A stretch of DNA of 64,000 nucleotides from Toxorhynchites rutilus septentrionalis (GCF_029784135.1 NC_073746.1:101076515-101140514), one strand, 5' to 3'; positions 42,165 through 54,402 are shown, counted from the first letter of the stretch. Notes: generated by a model from the sequence alone, not told the origin. Made by a program: numbers and translations.

Positions 42165-42685
42165 CCTCGATTTTTTTCTGAAAGTCTATTGATTCGCATT
42201 GTAACTCTTATGTACACTACGCACTGTCAACTTCGACATATTCTGCACTTTTCTAACTTGAAACCGGAACACCATTCCAACAATTAGAAGCGTGTCTCAC
42301 AGCATGGGAATGATTCCGAAATTTACTCACTTTTATTTATTTATTTGTTTCGTCTCCAACTTTAAGTAGCTAAACAGAACCGATTGTCACTTAATCTAAA
42401 CCAGGGGTGGCCAAACTTTTGTTCATTGCGGGCAAATACACTCGGTCCAACTTCTGTAAGACCAGTTGATGATACTGCTGATTTGTGTCATTGTAAACAA
42501 ACAATGCAGCAATTTATATTCTAGTGTGTAGGTATTGGTGACTACCATACACTGCATGACTTTCATATGTGTGCGTGCAAGCGCTGAGCGTAAACGAATG
42601 TTTTTGTACTTTTCAAGTATCAAGTTTCTATAAGACCAGTTACGTTTTCCATTGTTTTAGTTGTTTTGATCAATATATCTGAAAA

Positions 42686-43930
42686 ATGCCGAAGAGAAAA
42701 GTGCTCATGGAGAGAGAAGAAAGACAAATCGATGCATTTCAACAACAAAAAATATTGGTATCAGAGAAATTGCTCGTCGGATTGGACGATCCCATAAAGT
42801 AGTGCTCAATTACTTGGCGAGTCCTCAAGGATACGGTATGAAGGAGAAAGATCCACGTAAATCGAAGCTCTCTAATCAGGAGAAGCGGGAAATAGCTAGA
42901 ACAGCTTCGAATACCTTAAAATCGCTGATGCAAGTAAAGTAATATTTCAATTTAAATGTGACTCGGGTTACAATTCGTCAAGTTTTGGTAAAAAAATACT
43001 CACATAAAGAGGGCTTAAAAGCTCCTCATCTTACACCATCTTACACCATCCATCCATACTGCTTGAAGTCAGTATATTGGGCACTAGTACGACCAATTCT
43101 CGAAACTGCCTCCGTTGTTTGGACACCAAATGTGGTTTTCTGGAACTTGAGAATAGAGCGTGTACAACGAAGATTCATCCGGTTGGCCTTACGCCATTTA
43201 CCTTGGCGCGATCCATTGAATCTTCCTGCCTACCCGGATCGATGCAAGCTTCTAAACCTGGACACCCTTGAGATAAGGCGCAGAATACAACAAGCGGTTT
43301 ACGTATCAAAGCTGTTGAATGGAGAAGTTGATTCTCCTCAGCTACTCTCACTATTGGACCTTCGTGCTGGTCAACGAGCTCTTCGTCAGCGATCTTTGCT
43401 GCAAAATAGATTCCATCGTACCTTGTTTGGATACAACGAACCGCTGTCAACGATGATCCGAACTTTCACGTTGGTGGAGGACGATTTCGGCGAGACATCC
43501 TGCTGCTTCAAAAAAAAGGGTGTCCAGTTCGTCTTTTTTATAATAGCCTAGGTGTAGATATTTTATTCATTAAGACCACGGATGTCAGATGAATCATAAC
43601 CGAATAAAGATAAAATAAAAAATAAAAATAAAATCTCACATCGGAAGATGTCTGAGTTTTGCCGAAGCTCACATGAACCGACAGTGGGACATGGTATGTT
43701 GTGACAAAGAATGTTTCCGAAAGAATACATTTAGCTATATACCATAACGAAAAATTCATCAATGTATAGGTTATCTCTACTGACGAAAAAAATTCTATTT
43801 TGATGGTCCTGATGGTTTCAGCGGGTACTGAAGTGATTTACGGACGGAGGAACAGTATTTTGCAAACAGGAATTTTGGTGGAGGTCGTGTATAGCTCGGA
43901 CGGGATCCTGTGCAACCAAAAAAGCTCAGG
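42686..43930 (+). pseudogene. Tc3-like transposase split by a LINE fragment
   Basis: The start ATG at 42686 reads MPKRKVLMEREERQIDAFQQ. It continues in mixed frames as IREIARRIGRSHKVVLNYLA (helix-turn-helix) and KSKLSNQEKREIARTASN. The line breaks at KAPHLTP (to 43038) and resumes at SHIGRCLSFAEAHMNRQWDM (from 43634), which is where a Tc3-family protein would continue. Later pieces are STDEK (first catalytic Asp), FDGPDGFSGY, a stop in place of Trp, SDLRTEEQYFANRNFGGG, and CNQKSS. About 75 nt of extra sequence lie before STDEK, and there are frameshifts. It is dead. Confidence 0.8.
43041..43633 (+). mobile_element. 5'-truncated non-LTR retrotransposon inserted in Tc3-like gene
   Basis: One open frame gives YCLKSVYWALVRPILETASV and VWTPNVVFWNLRIERVQRRF, then IRLALRHLPWRDP. 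This is the thumb region of non-LTR reverse transcriptases, with the usual C-terminal leucine-rich tail, ending at the stop at 43549-43551. The 3' UTR ends in an A-rich tail with TAAAA units (about 43608-43633). Truncation at the 5' side is typical of target-primed insertion. The repeated TTACACCATC at 43031-43050 lies at the 5' junction. A clear target duplication is not visible. Confidence 0.85.
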
Positions 43931-44175
43931 ATAACTTTCACATCATTCATAGATTACATATATGTTCTGGAATTCTCTCTCCTACAATTTTTGCGTGTAA
44001 ATGCTGTAAACTTAACTTTTTGCGTGTAAATGCTGTAAATGTCCAATATTATGAATTATAGGCTGTATCGATACCGGTGAATGATGTCAAAATGAATCCT
44101 ATACATTAAATAATGTCTGTATTTTCATAATTCAATTATTTATAACATAAAAGCTTAGTAAATTTACATTCAAAA

Positions 44176-44560
44176 ATGAAGTGTTTGGAATTTGAAACTG
44201 TTCGGAATATGAGACAAAACGGTACTGTGGACAATTATCATCGCGTCTCCATTTTGCTTTGCTTGGCTAAAATCTTCGAAGAATTGATCGGGCTTGACAC
44301 CGACCAATTAGTCCACAACATTCTGTACACTGCATTCCAAACTGCATGCAAGTGCAAATTTCTGGGATGTCGGTCTGTCAAGGAACGACCAATGAATCTC
44401 ATGGTTGTCACCAACCGTTTATCATTGGAAATCCAGAAGAACCACAAGATAGATGAAATATACTTCGACTTCTCCAAAGCGTTTGACAATATTCCCCAGG
44501 ACCTTGCTGTTGAATACGTACTGGATTACCGAATGTTCGCGGTGAAAATACATAAATCCA
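44176..44560 (+). pseudogene. Non-LTR reverse transcriptase fragment
   Basis: The frame contains NYHRVSILLCLAKIFEELI, the region before the palm, and then KIDEIYFDFSKAFDNIPQDL, which is palm motif A with the catalytic Asp in FDFSKAFD. The YADD motif and everything after it are absent. From about 44560 the frame no longer resembles RT. It lies 540 bp past the LINE tail and is a separate relic. Confidence 0.75.
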
Positions 44561-45442
44561 TATATTTGGAAAGTACTTTCGCAGATATCAAATTGAAATC
44601 TGTGGCTGGTATGTTTGTAGGCATACTGTGCAGGTTACAAATTTATGTTAGAATAATATTATTAACCGGCGAAAGTATTTATTTCTCATCCGTTCGGCAA
44701 ATACGAGTCATTTTTCCGGATTCCCCAAACAAAAAAGTGCTTCTCATTCAGCGCCGTAGTCGTGAAAGTTGATCATTTCCTGGTTAAATAAATCGTGTGA
44801 ACATGTAGGTTTTCTGCCAGAGCACACACAACAAACACACCAGGCGCTTCCATCTCGTCATCAGAAACGCGTTGCGGCGTGGGATGACGGCGCGTTCATT
44901 TGTCTGCCCTGCCGCAGTTCCATATCAGACGTAAATTTCAATTGTGTTGCGCCCTCGGAGGCGGTTGTTTTTTCTGTTCGCGTTTTCCGTTCATATCTGC
45001 GTATAAATTTTTCCCAGCGAATGCTCGCGTATGTTTCGATGTTTGAGCGGGAAATATTTGCGCTGGTTTCGAAAGGAACATTGTGCCCCTCACCATTGGG
45101 TATTGTCATGAAATGAATAAATAAAAAAAAATGTGCGTTGTGCTACTGGTAGTGGGCAGTCATTGCTCTCCGTTGGTCAGACTTCATCCGAAAGAGTCAC
45201 AGCCAGAGATGACCGATCTACGGGTATATCTGAATAAAATTACTATGGATATGTCCAATTTTGACGTAGGACTACGTCTAACCTTTCAATATAGGGGCCC
45301 ATTTCAATATTTCGGTGTGAAAAAGTGTTCAGTTTTTGAACGCTAATACCTCCTCAATTAATGAATGGATTTTGGTTCCAAATACACACATTGATAGGAA
45401 ATATCCTCAGCAATTGTTCACATTAAAATAAAGAAATGAAAT

Positions 45443-45655
45443 GAAATGGGCTTGGCCACATTGTATCATCGGACGCCAAGCAGGAAAGACGCTATCTTGA
45501 AATTGATTTTCAGCATAAGAGATTGCTGCATTTGCCGGGGATGTATGCGGTGCGATACCGCAAGAGTGAGAGACAGGAGTTTCAATGGGATGTGAAGCAG
45601 GAGAGCCTATCGAAGTGTGTTGAAAGCGGTGGAAGGGTCGAGCCGGTTTTATTTA
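45443..45655 (+). pseudogene. Coding-like fragment, unrecognised
   Basis: One frame reads GLGHIVSSDAKQERRYLEID, then FQHKRLLHLPGMYAVRYRKS and QWDVKQESLSKCVESGGRVE. The base composition is GC-richer than its flanks and the residue mix is protein-like, but there is no start codon in frame and no family I recognise. It runs into repeat V at 45655. It is probably a piece of a transposon or host gene. Confidence 0.3.
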
Positions 45656-45910
45656 GCTGTGACATATTTGTATGTTTGTATGTAACATGTTTGTCTATGG
45701 TTATGTACCACATTAATTGAAATTTGACCCCTTTCCTGTTTACCGGTTGATGTGAAATTTGGAACACACCTTTATCTCTGCAGTCAGTATAAAACTGCGT
45801 ATTTCATTATCTTGAAAATCCAAGATAGCGACCGCTACAAAATGGCGGATAAACCCCATCAATATGGGTATCAAATGAAGGACTTGACTCACAGTAGAAC
45901 ACAGTTATTC
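45655..45910 (+). repeat. Interspersed repeat V, copy 2
   Basis: It matches 25640-25960 in the same orientation (GAAATTTGGAACACACCTTT, ATCTCTGCAGTCA, CTACAAAATGGCGGAT). No coding capacity is seen. Confidence 0.65.
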
Positions 45911-46523
45911 ATGAGGAGTGCAAAGCCAAATTAAATCACGATAACAGACGGTAAATTCCTATTACGATATGCTTGCCATCAAGTATGTGTTCGTTGCCGG
46001 CTGAACAATAACCCCTGCAACATTTGCACCGCACGACATTTGCACGACAAACTTAGATTTTTTTCGTATTTGAATCTAAACGTTTGAGTGTTTGCTGAGT
46101 GCTGAGGTTTTATTCTATCATTTGATTTTTTTCTGTGATTTTGTACATGAAAAGTTGGTCATTCTGGGATCTGTGCCCCATGGTATTCGAATAATGGACA
46201 CCCCTTGGTGTAGTCCTACGTCTCTCCGGTTATGTCGCCGATATTACCCACCCCTCTTTTAAAAAAAAAATGCGGATGCGAAGTCAAAATCTTAGGAATT
46301 TAAAACAATCTCTGCGGATTTATATGGACTTTTGATTTACAGTGTTTCGCTACCTTCTGAATCCAAGCTTAATCCGATTTTCAGATCAGTTTTAATTTTT
46401 ATTCATATAAGTTTTAGACAAAGTATGTATGAGTTTCAAAATAACCAGGTGTAATTTCATTGAATAATTGACAGGTTTCCGTGGATTCAAACACGGATTA
46501 ACACAAAGGAAAAAATTATAAGA

Positions 46524-48356
46524 GGTTGTGTTCAACACTCGACCGCATTGTTGACGTAGAACTACGCTGTAGTTTTATTCAAGTCGTTTATTTATAACGA
46601 CGAATATTATTTTATAATGCTACGAAAACTTTGAAATAACCATTCTACCAGTTTGGTCGCCCTGAAATGTTTTTTTTTCAATTATTTGACGATAATGGTT
46701 TGATGATTAATTCTTGTGCTCGCAGAACAATACATGGAGAATGTTTTGCTACTGGCAAGCGAAAAAAACTCACATACAAAATTCCAGAACGACATTTACT
46801 TTCGTGGTGACTAAATAAACGAAATAAACTCTATCTGTTAATCTCAACAACCTCGAAAAGAGTAGCACTGCTTTATTATGATCAAGATTAGCGCAAATGC
46901 AATCCTCATTGAAAGCAGTTTTGAGACTGGCACGCGAGCCCAAATAAATTAATAACGTAATATAACTTATTGAATAACTTGGTATTCCCCAAATATTTGT
47001 TTGGCGCACAATCTTAATACCTGCTTCACCATAGCGTCAGTTCAATGCATTGATGCAATGTCAAAGGCACCAACGAAGCTTTTATGATGACAGAAAACAA
47101 ACAATGTTAAATGTTTGGAAAAAAGCTGAATATTTTCCTCAGCAGAGATTCATTACCAATACCCTAGCGTAAATATTTCCCTCCCGCTATCTCCCCTCCT
47201 TGTTTATATTTAGCATTACGACTGCATAATTTGCAACACCAAATAATTGTCAATCATAGCATAAAAAAATTAGGCGATTGTTGCATCGTTACAGGGCCAA
47301 TGCGCACGAGAGCAGATACAAATGGGCTTTCAGCGTAGCGAAGAAGCACATAAATATTCATATATCGATGGCTTAAAGAAATTAAATATATACGCACTTA
47401 TCTCCTTTTTACGCTCAGAAGCCCTTTCTGTTAATATTGCCAGTCTAGATTAACTTAGCTGTCATCCTTTGTGGAGAGAGTTTTCCGTCATGCGAAACCA
47501 AATCACTGACAAAATTCCAGAACATTTATTTTCTTGATGAGCTGACAATAGCCTAGCTTGATGATTCCCCACCCAATTGTGTAGCTCAGAACCTGAATGC
47601 AATGGCGCCAGTTTGATGCTATGATTGCAATGCCAAAGACATCAGCGAGTGAGTAATTTGGTCGCGTCCACAGCTCAATCCGAAACGAAGACATGTGATG
47701 ACGCAAAACAAGGAAGAACAAGCGATGTTCATTGTTTCGGTTAGAGCGATACTGAAAGTTTACCTTCCTATCTTGCTTGAGACTTTAAACTTCTTCAGTT
47801 CATTCGTCTCTAACCTTCAAAAAGGCCCTTGGAAAACTTTACTTTATCAATCATATAACTCCTCCACCCCCATTGCCTTGAGAAAGGTATTTGATCCCTC
47901 GCCGTCCAGCTCGCCCAGAAAATATGTTGTTCAGTCGATTTTCTCACGAAGAATGAAAGTTTGCCTCAGCGAGATCCACTGTTTATACTTTAGGCAAATA
48001 TACCCCTTCGTTCTTCTTCTTTTCCTTTGTTCACGGAGACTTAACATCTTACGATTTCCCCTTCGTTGCTCGTCGATAAGTTGCTCGTTATTGACAGCTC
48101 TATTCGGGAAAGCACACAAATGTACAGAACAAAAGTATGAGGAAATGGGAATGCTTCTAATTTAAACCATAGACCGACTATGGGGTTGTAATGTATAGCA
48201 TATCAAACAAATCTTAGGGAATTTACGATTCGTTTGGTATGTAAATCACCAAAATCCCTTCGCGGCAAAAATAGTTATTAACATTAACTTTATTTCAAAA
48301 AACGTGACCTGTTTTCTGATTTGGCACCCTTAATGAAAGACGTAGTTCTACGTCAA
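46524..48356. mobile_element. TTGACGTAG-ended element, copy E3, with hairpin at its left
   Basis: The hairpin at 46524-46544 (arms GGTTGTGTT and CTCGACC, imperfect) is followed by the 6-nt GCATTG and TTGACGTAGAACTACGCTG at 46551. The far end is CGTAGTTCTACGTCAA finishing at 48356. It is closely related to E4 along its length and inverse to E2 in the outer parts. The ORFs inside (for example 47695-48165) are frames of repeat sequence without domains. Confidence 0.8.
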
Positions 48357-49870
48357 AACCGGCATCTGTAGCCACAGCTTGTGTTTAATTTCCAATGCAC
48401 GCCATCACCTTGTCGGTTGACACTTTTTCTCGAAATGCCAGTCAAAATACCTCAAAACCATATCACGAAATGTCATTTTCCACCTCGTCCAGATGGATGG
48501 AATCGTTGGAATTTATTACAACTTCCTCATGTCCTCGGCAACACCACTCCGTAAAGCATTTGGTGATGAGATTTTTTCCTGTTCCGAACCCCAAAATTAC
48601 ATCCTGAGAGTGGAAGCGTAAGAATCATTTCATATTCATAACGCAAAAATTCTGGTAAACTCTTTACGGTGCACCGATTCCAGGTACTTATATTGCTGAA
48701 TATATTCGGAATTGGGGTCGAGTTTGGTGTGCAAAAAGCAATTACTTCCAGACATTTCAGTTTAATATGTAAGGGAAAGTTTCTCTTTGTCGCCTCTGTC
48801 GTGTGTTTCTCCCAGGCAAATAGATCTGATTTTTCATGCTCTTGATACAAAATCTTACTTCCTGTCAGACTGAAAGCCACAATGGAAACGAACGAACTAA
48901 TTTACATGTGATAAATCCTGCTCATAACACCTCGCGCCCAAACAGCTTTCAGTACATTTCTCAGTTATCAACCACCACAGCACAAGGTTCAAACGATTTC
49001 TGGCGAATCGGCTCGTATTTTAATTACATTCTAACATCATTAGTTATTAACATACTAATCATAGCGCCGCTCGGTATGTTGATGGCAGGCCCTGCGGAGC
49101 CACATTCCATAGAAACTTCATAGCGACCGCAAAGGATCAACGCGCTCTATGTACATCCACTCACCAACGGGCGAAGAGTCCATCCAGCATCAGCAGCAGC
49201 CGGGCATTTTAATGCCATCCAGTCGGCTGTTTTTAATATTCCTGATTCATGAGCAGCAGCAGCCGCGGAAATCGCCGGGTATTACGGGTAGCCGCTGGAG
49301 TAATTGCGGCCGAGCGAAGTATGCGAGTAATTTTTATTTTAATTAAAATTAATTCTATATAGGTAGTAGAAAGCAATGCTTTGGAAACTAAGCAGGCAGA
49401 AGAAATGTTTTGCTCGGTTTGCTCTGGTCGTGTAAAAATTGCAATAATAGCATTTTTTGTGAGTGCAGGTCGACACGGGGAGATTAACACATTGCGTGCG
49501 TTGCTCGAGGAATGGTAATGAACTGGCATTAAAACTTGCTAATGGCTGCACATTAAAAAAGCAGGAGCTGTAGAGTCGTAATTTATTCCGCAAATTCACA
49601 CAGATCAGTGAATTGCCGAATTATTTAATCACTGTTGATACTTGGTGGAGATTAAAAGAGAAAATGAAAACATTAAAAGGGGAGTACTATTACATTTGCT
49701 TAGAAAATCGCCGTAGTCACTTTTGACCATGACCGTGGAAGATAATACAAGAAATTTATGGTTCAGTGCTATTAGTGTTTGAAGGATTCTAGGAGGAAAC
49801 CTATCAAATAGTTCAATACAAGCTAACACGGATCGAATTAATTTAAGAAGTATCTCTTCGAATATTATGA
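48357..49870 (+). other. Low-copy sequence without recognisable gene
   Basis: No transposon ends or protein families are seen. The stretch at about 48900-49350 is less AT-biased, has CAG/AGC runs (49189-49200, 49251-49262) and several TAAT motifs. It could be regulatory or an untranslated exon, but nothing decides this. Confidence 0.4.
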
Positions 49871-50711
49871 CATTTCTATATAGAGCATATCGTGAATCAT
49901 CCGACCCATCATGATATTGGGTGCATGACTATGACTCTGTCCTCCTTCTCTTAGAAGTATTTCCAAAACTCACTTTTTTCAAAAAATCAAAAATTTTGAA
50001 CTGCTAGGCGGATTCGGATGATGGGTATATCAATTTAAAGCCAATAAGTTGGTCTTTCGAAAAAAAATCCCAAACAGGTCGGACTCGATTATATACAAAT
50101 TTGGACTCGATTATATACAGTTTGGGATTTTTTTTTATATGTTTCTAATATGGCTTATTCCAAGAAGAAATGTTACCTTTCAATATTAAGGTTAAGTTTA
50201 GGTGGCTGTTACATGAACAGCGTTGTCAAAATCGTTATTTTTGAAAATTTTGCTTGATTTTTCACCAAAAATTGTTTATATCGATATTGCAGTCAAACTA
50301 AGAAAGATAGAAGTTGGGCGTCAAAGAACAAATCGTAGAGCGGATAAAGAACTTCAATTTAATTGATAGAAACAGTCTTGTTTAATATATTGTTTTTTAG
50401 GATAAAATAATATAAAATAAAATAAAATAATAACACATGAAACATTATTAACTTTTAATGTCCAAAATGTTAATAATATCCACTAATTTAGTTGTTCCAC
50501 TACTATATCCTGTACTAAATTTTCTCATCTTTCAAATGAAAGCATCAAAATCGTCTTCTGTAGCGTACTTTTTAATGTTGAACCAGTTTGAGGCAACAGA
50601 GTCCGAAACAAAAAAAAAAGTAATATAACTCTGTCATTGTTGAAATTCGAATATATGCGTAGAAGGATTTTTTTTCATCAAATATAATCGTCTATCACCT
50701 ACTGATTTTTT

Positions 50712-50792
50712 CAAAATGTGTACCGAACACATTTTTTTCAAAATGTGTACCGAACACATTTTTTTCAAAATGTGTACCGAACACGATTTTTT
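50712..50792. repeat. 27-bp tandem repeat, three units
   Basis: CAAAATGTGTACCGAACACA followed by TTTTTTT repeats at 50712, 50739 and 50766, exactly 27 bp apart, the last with one change. Because 27 is nine codons it makes an in-frame MCTEHIFFK repeat, but the surrounding frame is not gene-like. Confidence 0.9.
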
Positions 50793-51525
50793 AAAGCTGC
50801 TGGTGAAGTTTTGTACAATTTTTTTATGCGACTTCTTTGTGCGGTCCCTATCCCCCGCACAAATTAAGGTTTACTGTACTTGGATTCTAGTCGCATAGAT
50901 GTAGCCTAGTCGCACAGGAATATTCAACGAAACATGTTAATTTCAAGAAAAATATAACAAAATATGGTGCCCTTGGTCCGAAACCATGTAAAATATAAAA
51001 AAACAATTACAATCAATAATTACGAAAACAAAATCTGTTTTTTCCCTTGTTTAATATTTTTCTCAAAAACTACTTTCTATTTGTCGAGCACTTGAATCGG
51101 TTCAGTAGTTCGAAAGTTATGAATTTTTGTGTTGAAAAGAAAGAATAAAAATAGATTTTTCGGATCATCGGTTAATTTTGAAACATCATAACTGAAGAAC
51201 AAAAACTAAAACTAAAACAAACTGCCGTTGGGTTAGTAATCATTTGTGTTTTTTCAATTAGCAATAATCGCACCTCGGATATACCCTATTGGATACGATA
51301 TCGCTGCTGCGCAGAGCTATCTTTTGTATGTATTGATTAAATTATCGATTAAACTAGTGAATGAATGAAACAATTTACGAATTCAATTGCAACAAGTTCC
51401 AATTTAGGTCAATTCATGCATTATGGTAGTGGTTATCGCATTTTGCCTAATCATCAAACGGTATGCGTAGAGGTTGTACCCTCTTTTGTAGACCGAGTTA
51501 ACAAAACGAATTCCGGAGTGTAAAA

Positions 51526-51840
51526 ATGCATGTGAGTATAAAAGAACTGCCAAGATCTGCAATGCCGATTTTCCCAACTTATTGGTTTCGGAATCTGTGT
51601 TGGGGAAACACATTCCGGTTTGCAAAAATGCAAGCGAGTACAAAAGTACTCGCAGCTTGCATCTCATTTGCAATACCAATTTCCATGCTCCATGGTTTGT
51701 TTGGGATACATTCCGATTTGCAGAAACGCAAACGAGTAAAAAGTTCCCGCTGCTTGCATCTATGCCGATTTTCCCAGGCTCCATGGTTTTGAAGTCTGTG
51801 TTAGGGAAACATCCATTCATTCCAGCGATGGTACCTTAAT
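51526..51840. repeat. Tandem units of about 100 bp
   Basis: Three diverged units contain TGCAATGCCGATTTTCCCA, GTGTT(G/A)GGGAAACA, CATTCCG(G/A)TTTGCA and GCAAGCGAGTA. They are related to the units at 3540-3725 and weakly to 57180-57260. All lie in or beside TTGACGTAG-type elements. Confidence 0.65.
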
Positions 51841-52849
51841 CGTTGCGCAATCATAACTGAGTGGATTTCCAAGCGACGATCGCTTTTATACCGATTGGTG
51901 TGATTTCAATAGCGTGTTTTGAAAGGAATTTTAAGACTATTGAAACAAGTTTTTGGATCAAAAAGTTACAAGCATAGAACGCGTAGACATTTTATCTTTC
52001 GAATAAAGTGTATATCATACCATTTTGTTCAGTTGTTTTGGAGCTATTAACGCTCAAAATCTCGTTCTGCGGCGTAACGCTTTCGTTTTAGAAACTTTGA
52101 ACTTACACCCCAGTATAGAAATGATTGACGTTGTCCTACGTTAAAATACTTCTGCCTTCAAGAAAAAATATAAAAAATATAGTGCCCTTGATCCCAATAC
52201 CATGTAATCTTTAATAAGCAAATACAATCAATAATTATGAAAACAACATTATTTTTTTCAAGAAGTGTAGTTTTTGTTTTAACGAGGCTAGTTCAATGGT
52301 TTTAATTTGATATGCTGACTGTTCAAATCGGCTCAGTAGTTCAAAAGTTATGAATTTTTGAAAAAAATCATATTTGGAAAAGGTGAAAAAAAATTCGGGC
52401 CACCCTAAAATGGAAATGGGCATCCCAATAAAAAAATAAAAACTACGGCCTAATATTTTACGATAAGGAATAAAATTGCCGCTTTCCAAGAAAATCTGAG
52501 ACCCACTATATCGGTTTCGCATGGAATGGCTAAATATACATATTTCAGACCAAATAAAATAGCTTTGCATTCCAGCCAGCCTTGGTTCGATCCCCATTGA
52601 CGTCGTATGGACTTTTTTTTGGCACATTCCCAAATGAATTGAAAAAAGAAAACAGGAAGAGATGTCTGCTCGCATACATACAAACCTTTCTTTAAGCTTT
52701 TAAAATATCTCATTATTTGCGCTGGAGGGTCAGCACACGAAATGGCATTATTTCTGCCAAAGATGAAATGTTTTCAGCCAACGCTAGTTTGGGTGTAGAG
52801 ACGAATGACCTGAAAAAGTTTCAAGTATCTATAATTCATTACCTTACCT

Positions 52850-53078
52850 TACCTCGCCGATAAGCTGCTCGTTATTGATGCAGACAAATGAGCAAAAAAT
52901 GTATGGGAAAATCGAAATGCTTCTACTTTTCATCGATTTAAACCATTTACACACCAGATATTGTGATGTATAACATATCAAACAAATCTTAGTGAAAATC
53001 CGATTCATTTTTATTTCATAAAAACGTTACCTGTTTTTTGATTTGGCCCCCTTAATGAAAGACGTAATTGAACGTCAA
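52850..53078. mobile_element. TTGACGTAG-ended element, truncated copy E6
   Basis: It matches the terminal 230 bp of E3/E4 (GATAAGCTGCTCGTTATTGA, ATCAAACAAATCTTAG, TTAATGAAAGACGTA) and ends AACGTCAA at 53078. The other end is missing. Confidence 0.65.
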
Positions 53079-53286
53079 AAATACTTTTCCATCCGCTTCC
53101 TTGTATTTCTCTACACCCATTTTGTTATTTCATCTGGAACGAGCATAAAACTAAGGCTGCACTTTGCTGCAACGTATTGAAAAAGTTTATTTCCAGTATC
53201 GACATTTTTTCACTCTTTTATCTACAAGTACTTACCACAGCAGAAAAAAAACCCTAATTGTGAATAACCGGGCTCCTTGCAGTATC

Positions 53287-53930
53287 CTATTTTGCCCAGG
53301 AACTCGGAAAACACATCTGGCCTCTGCTATGGCTGAACGAGGGAGGGCCCGTTTTCCGTGTGACGTTTTCATTCAGTAGGCTGTCATCAAATGTAGGTTT
53401 TCCGCGCCACGGAAGCTTGATCTTTCTCCCCATTATTAATTTCTCTGGTGGTATCCCTGTAAGAGAATGCGCAGCGGCGTTGAAGGCATGGATGGCTGCT
53501 TTCAATTCTTTTCCATAGTTTGTCCCAGTTGAAGTTGTTGCTACCATTGCTTTACTTACCAGTTTCATACAACTCTCTCCCAAGCCATTTCGCTGGAAAT
53601 ACGATGGATTTGATACCACGATCACGGCATTACTTCTTATGTTCGTCTTCATTAGAAGGGAGGGGCATGTTGAAATCTGAAACGATTGTTCCCCGCTGGT
53701 TGCATAAATCGCACCCGAGGTCACCCATGCCTCTGGATCCTTCGGCATGCCAGGCCACCGTACGCGTTCTAGCAAACATGGCCGTATCTGGGTGACCCTT
53801 ATGAACGATAACGTTTTCTGACCTAAAATCAGTAGTATGACTGCATTACCGGTTTTGATCACTATTCCATCGATTACAGTCAAGTCATCTGCCAGCATTT
53901 CAAATCACTTCAATTCTTTACTGGCTGTTT
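53287..53930 (-). pseudogene. Ty3/gypsy pol (integrase region) remnant
   Basis: The minus-strand frame from 53898 reads DGIVIKTGNAVILLILGQKT. It is followed by LLERVRWPGMPKDPEAWV, matching the WWPGM block of the gypsy integrase zinc-finger region; the HH part has shifted to another frame (GHPDTA). The next Cys pair is partly lost (TSGAIYATS). The frame then jumps to NYGKELKAAIHAFNAAAHSL and TGIPPEKLIMGRKIKLP, the end of the integrase core region. The DDE core between them is deleted. Stops and shifts show it is dead. No LTR pair was found. Confidence 0.8.
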
Positions 53931-54011
53931 CATGAACATCTACTACCTTCTCGAGCTGCACATAGTCCGCTGTAGCATGTATTTGCGGTTGTCACGAGCC
54001 ACTTCAATAAA

Positions 54012-54402
54012 CCACGCGTGGTCGTCGCGATCATCTTCCTAATAACCACAACGTGATCATCGCGATACGTTTTAAATAAAATCTGGCGCGGTTGTCGCGA
54101 TCCGCTTTCAATCAAACTTAGCGCGGTCGATTCAAACCTAGCGCGGTCATCTCGATCCGCTTTCAATTGAACCTTACGCGGTCGTCTCGATCCGCTTCCA
54201 ATTTATACTAGCGCGGTCATCGCGATTCGCTTTCAATAAAACCTGACGCGGTCGTCACGATCCGCTACATACAAACCCGGCGCGGTCTTCGCGATCCCCT
54301 TTCAATCAAACTTGGCGCAGTCGTCACGATCCGCTTTAATCAAACCTGACGCGGTTGTCACGATCCGCTTCATTCAAACCTAGCGCGGTCTTCGCGATCC
54401 GA
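54012..54402. repeat. GC-rich minisatellite, 12 units of about 35 bp
   Basis: Twelve tandem units have consensus near CCTAGCGCGGTCGTCGCGAT followed by CCGCTTTCAATCAAA. The fourth is truncated to about 20 bp. Units vary mainly at the GTCGTC core (GTCTTC, GTCATC) and in the AT-rich spacer. The array sits just upstream (minus strand) of the gypsy pol remnant and contrasts sharply with the AT-rich surroundings. Confidence 0.92.

Larger units (their letters stand above)
49900..52545. repeat. Fragments of the CCATTCCATG-ended repeat, interrupted
   Basis: Blocks of the family of 22709-24108 appear at about 49980-50060, 50930-51180 (CATGTAAAATATAAAAAAAC, GAATCGGTTCAGTAGTTCG) and 52150-52540 (CACCCTAAAATGGAAATGGG, GCATGGAATGGCT). 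Between them lie about 51190-52146 of sequence ending ACGTTGTCCTACGTTAA, which looks like a TTGACGTAG-type element inserted into the older repeat. Confidence 0.5.

Noticed and set aside
44769..45116. 115-codon ORF with several Cys
   Set aside because: No family resemblance, overlaps an opposing ORF of 82 codons, and the GC-rich patch alone can explain the open frames.
45262..45280. GACGTAGGACTACGTC palindrome as a transcription factor operator
   Set aside because: The same palindrome is the terminus of many repeats in the window, so a transposon end explains it better.
47695..48165. 156-codon ORF
   Set aside because: It runs through sequence shared with E4 and E2, where the frame is not conserved, so it is a chance frame in the repeat.
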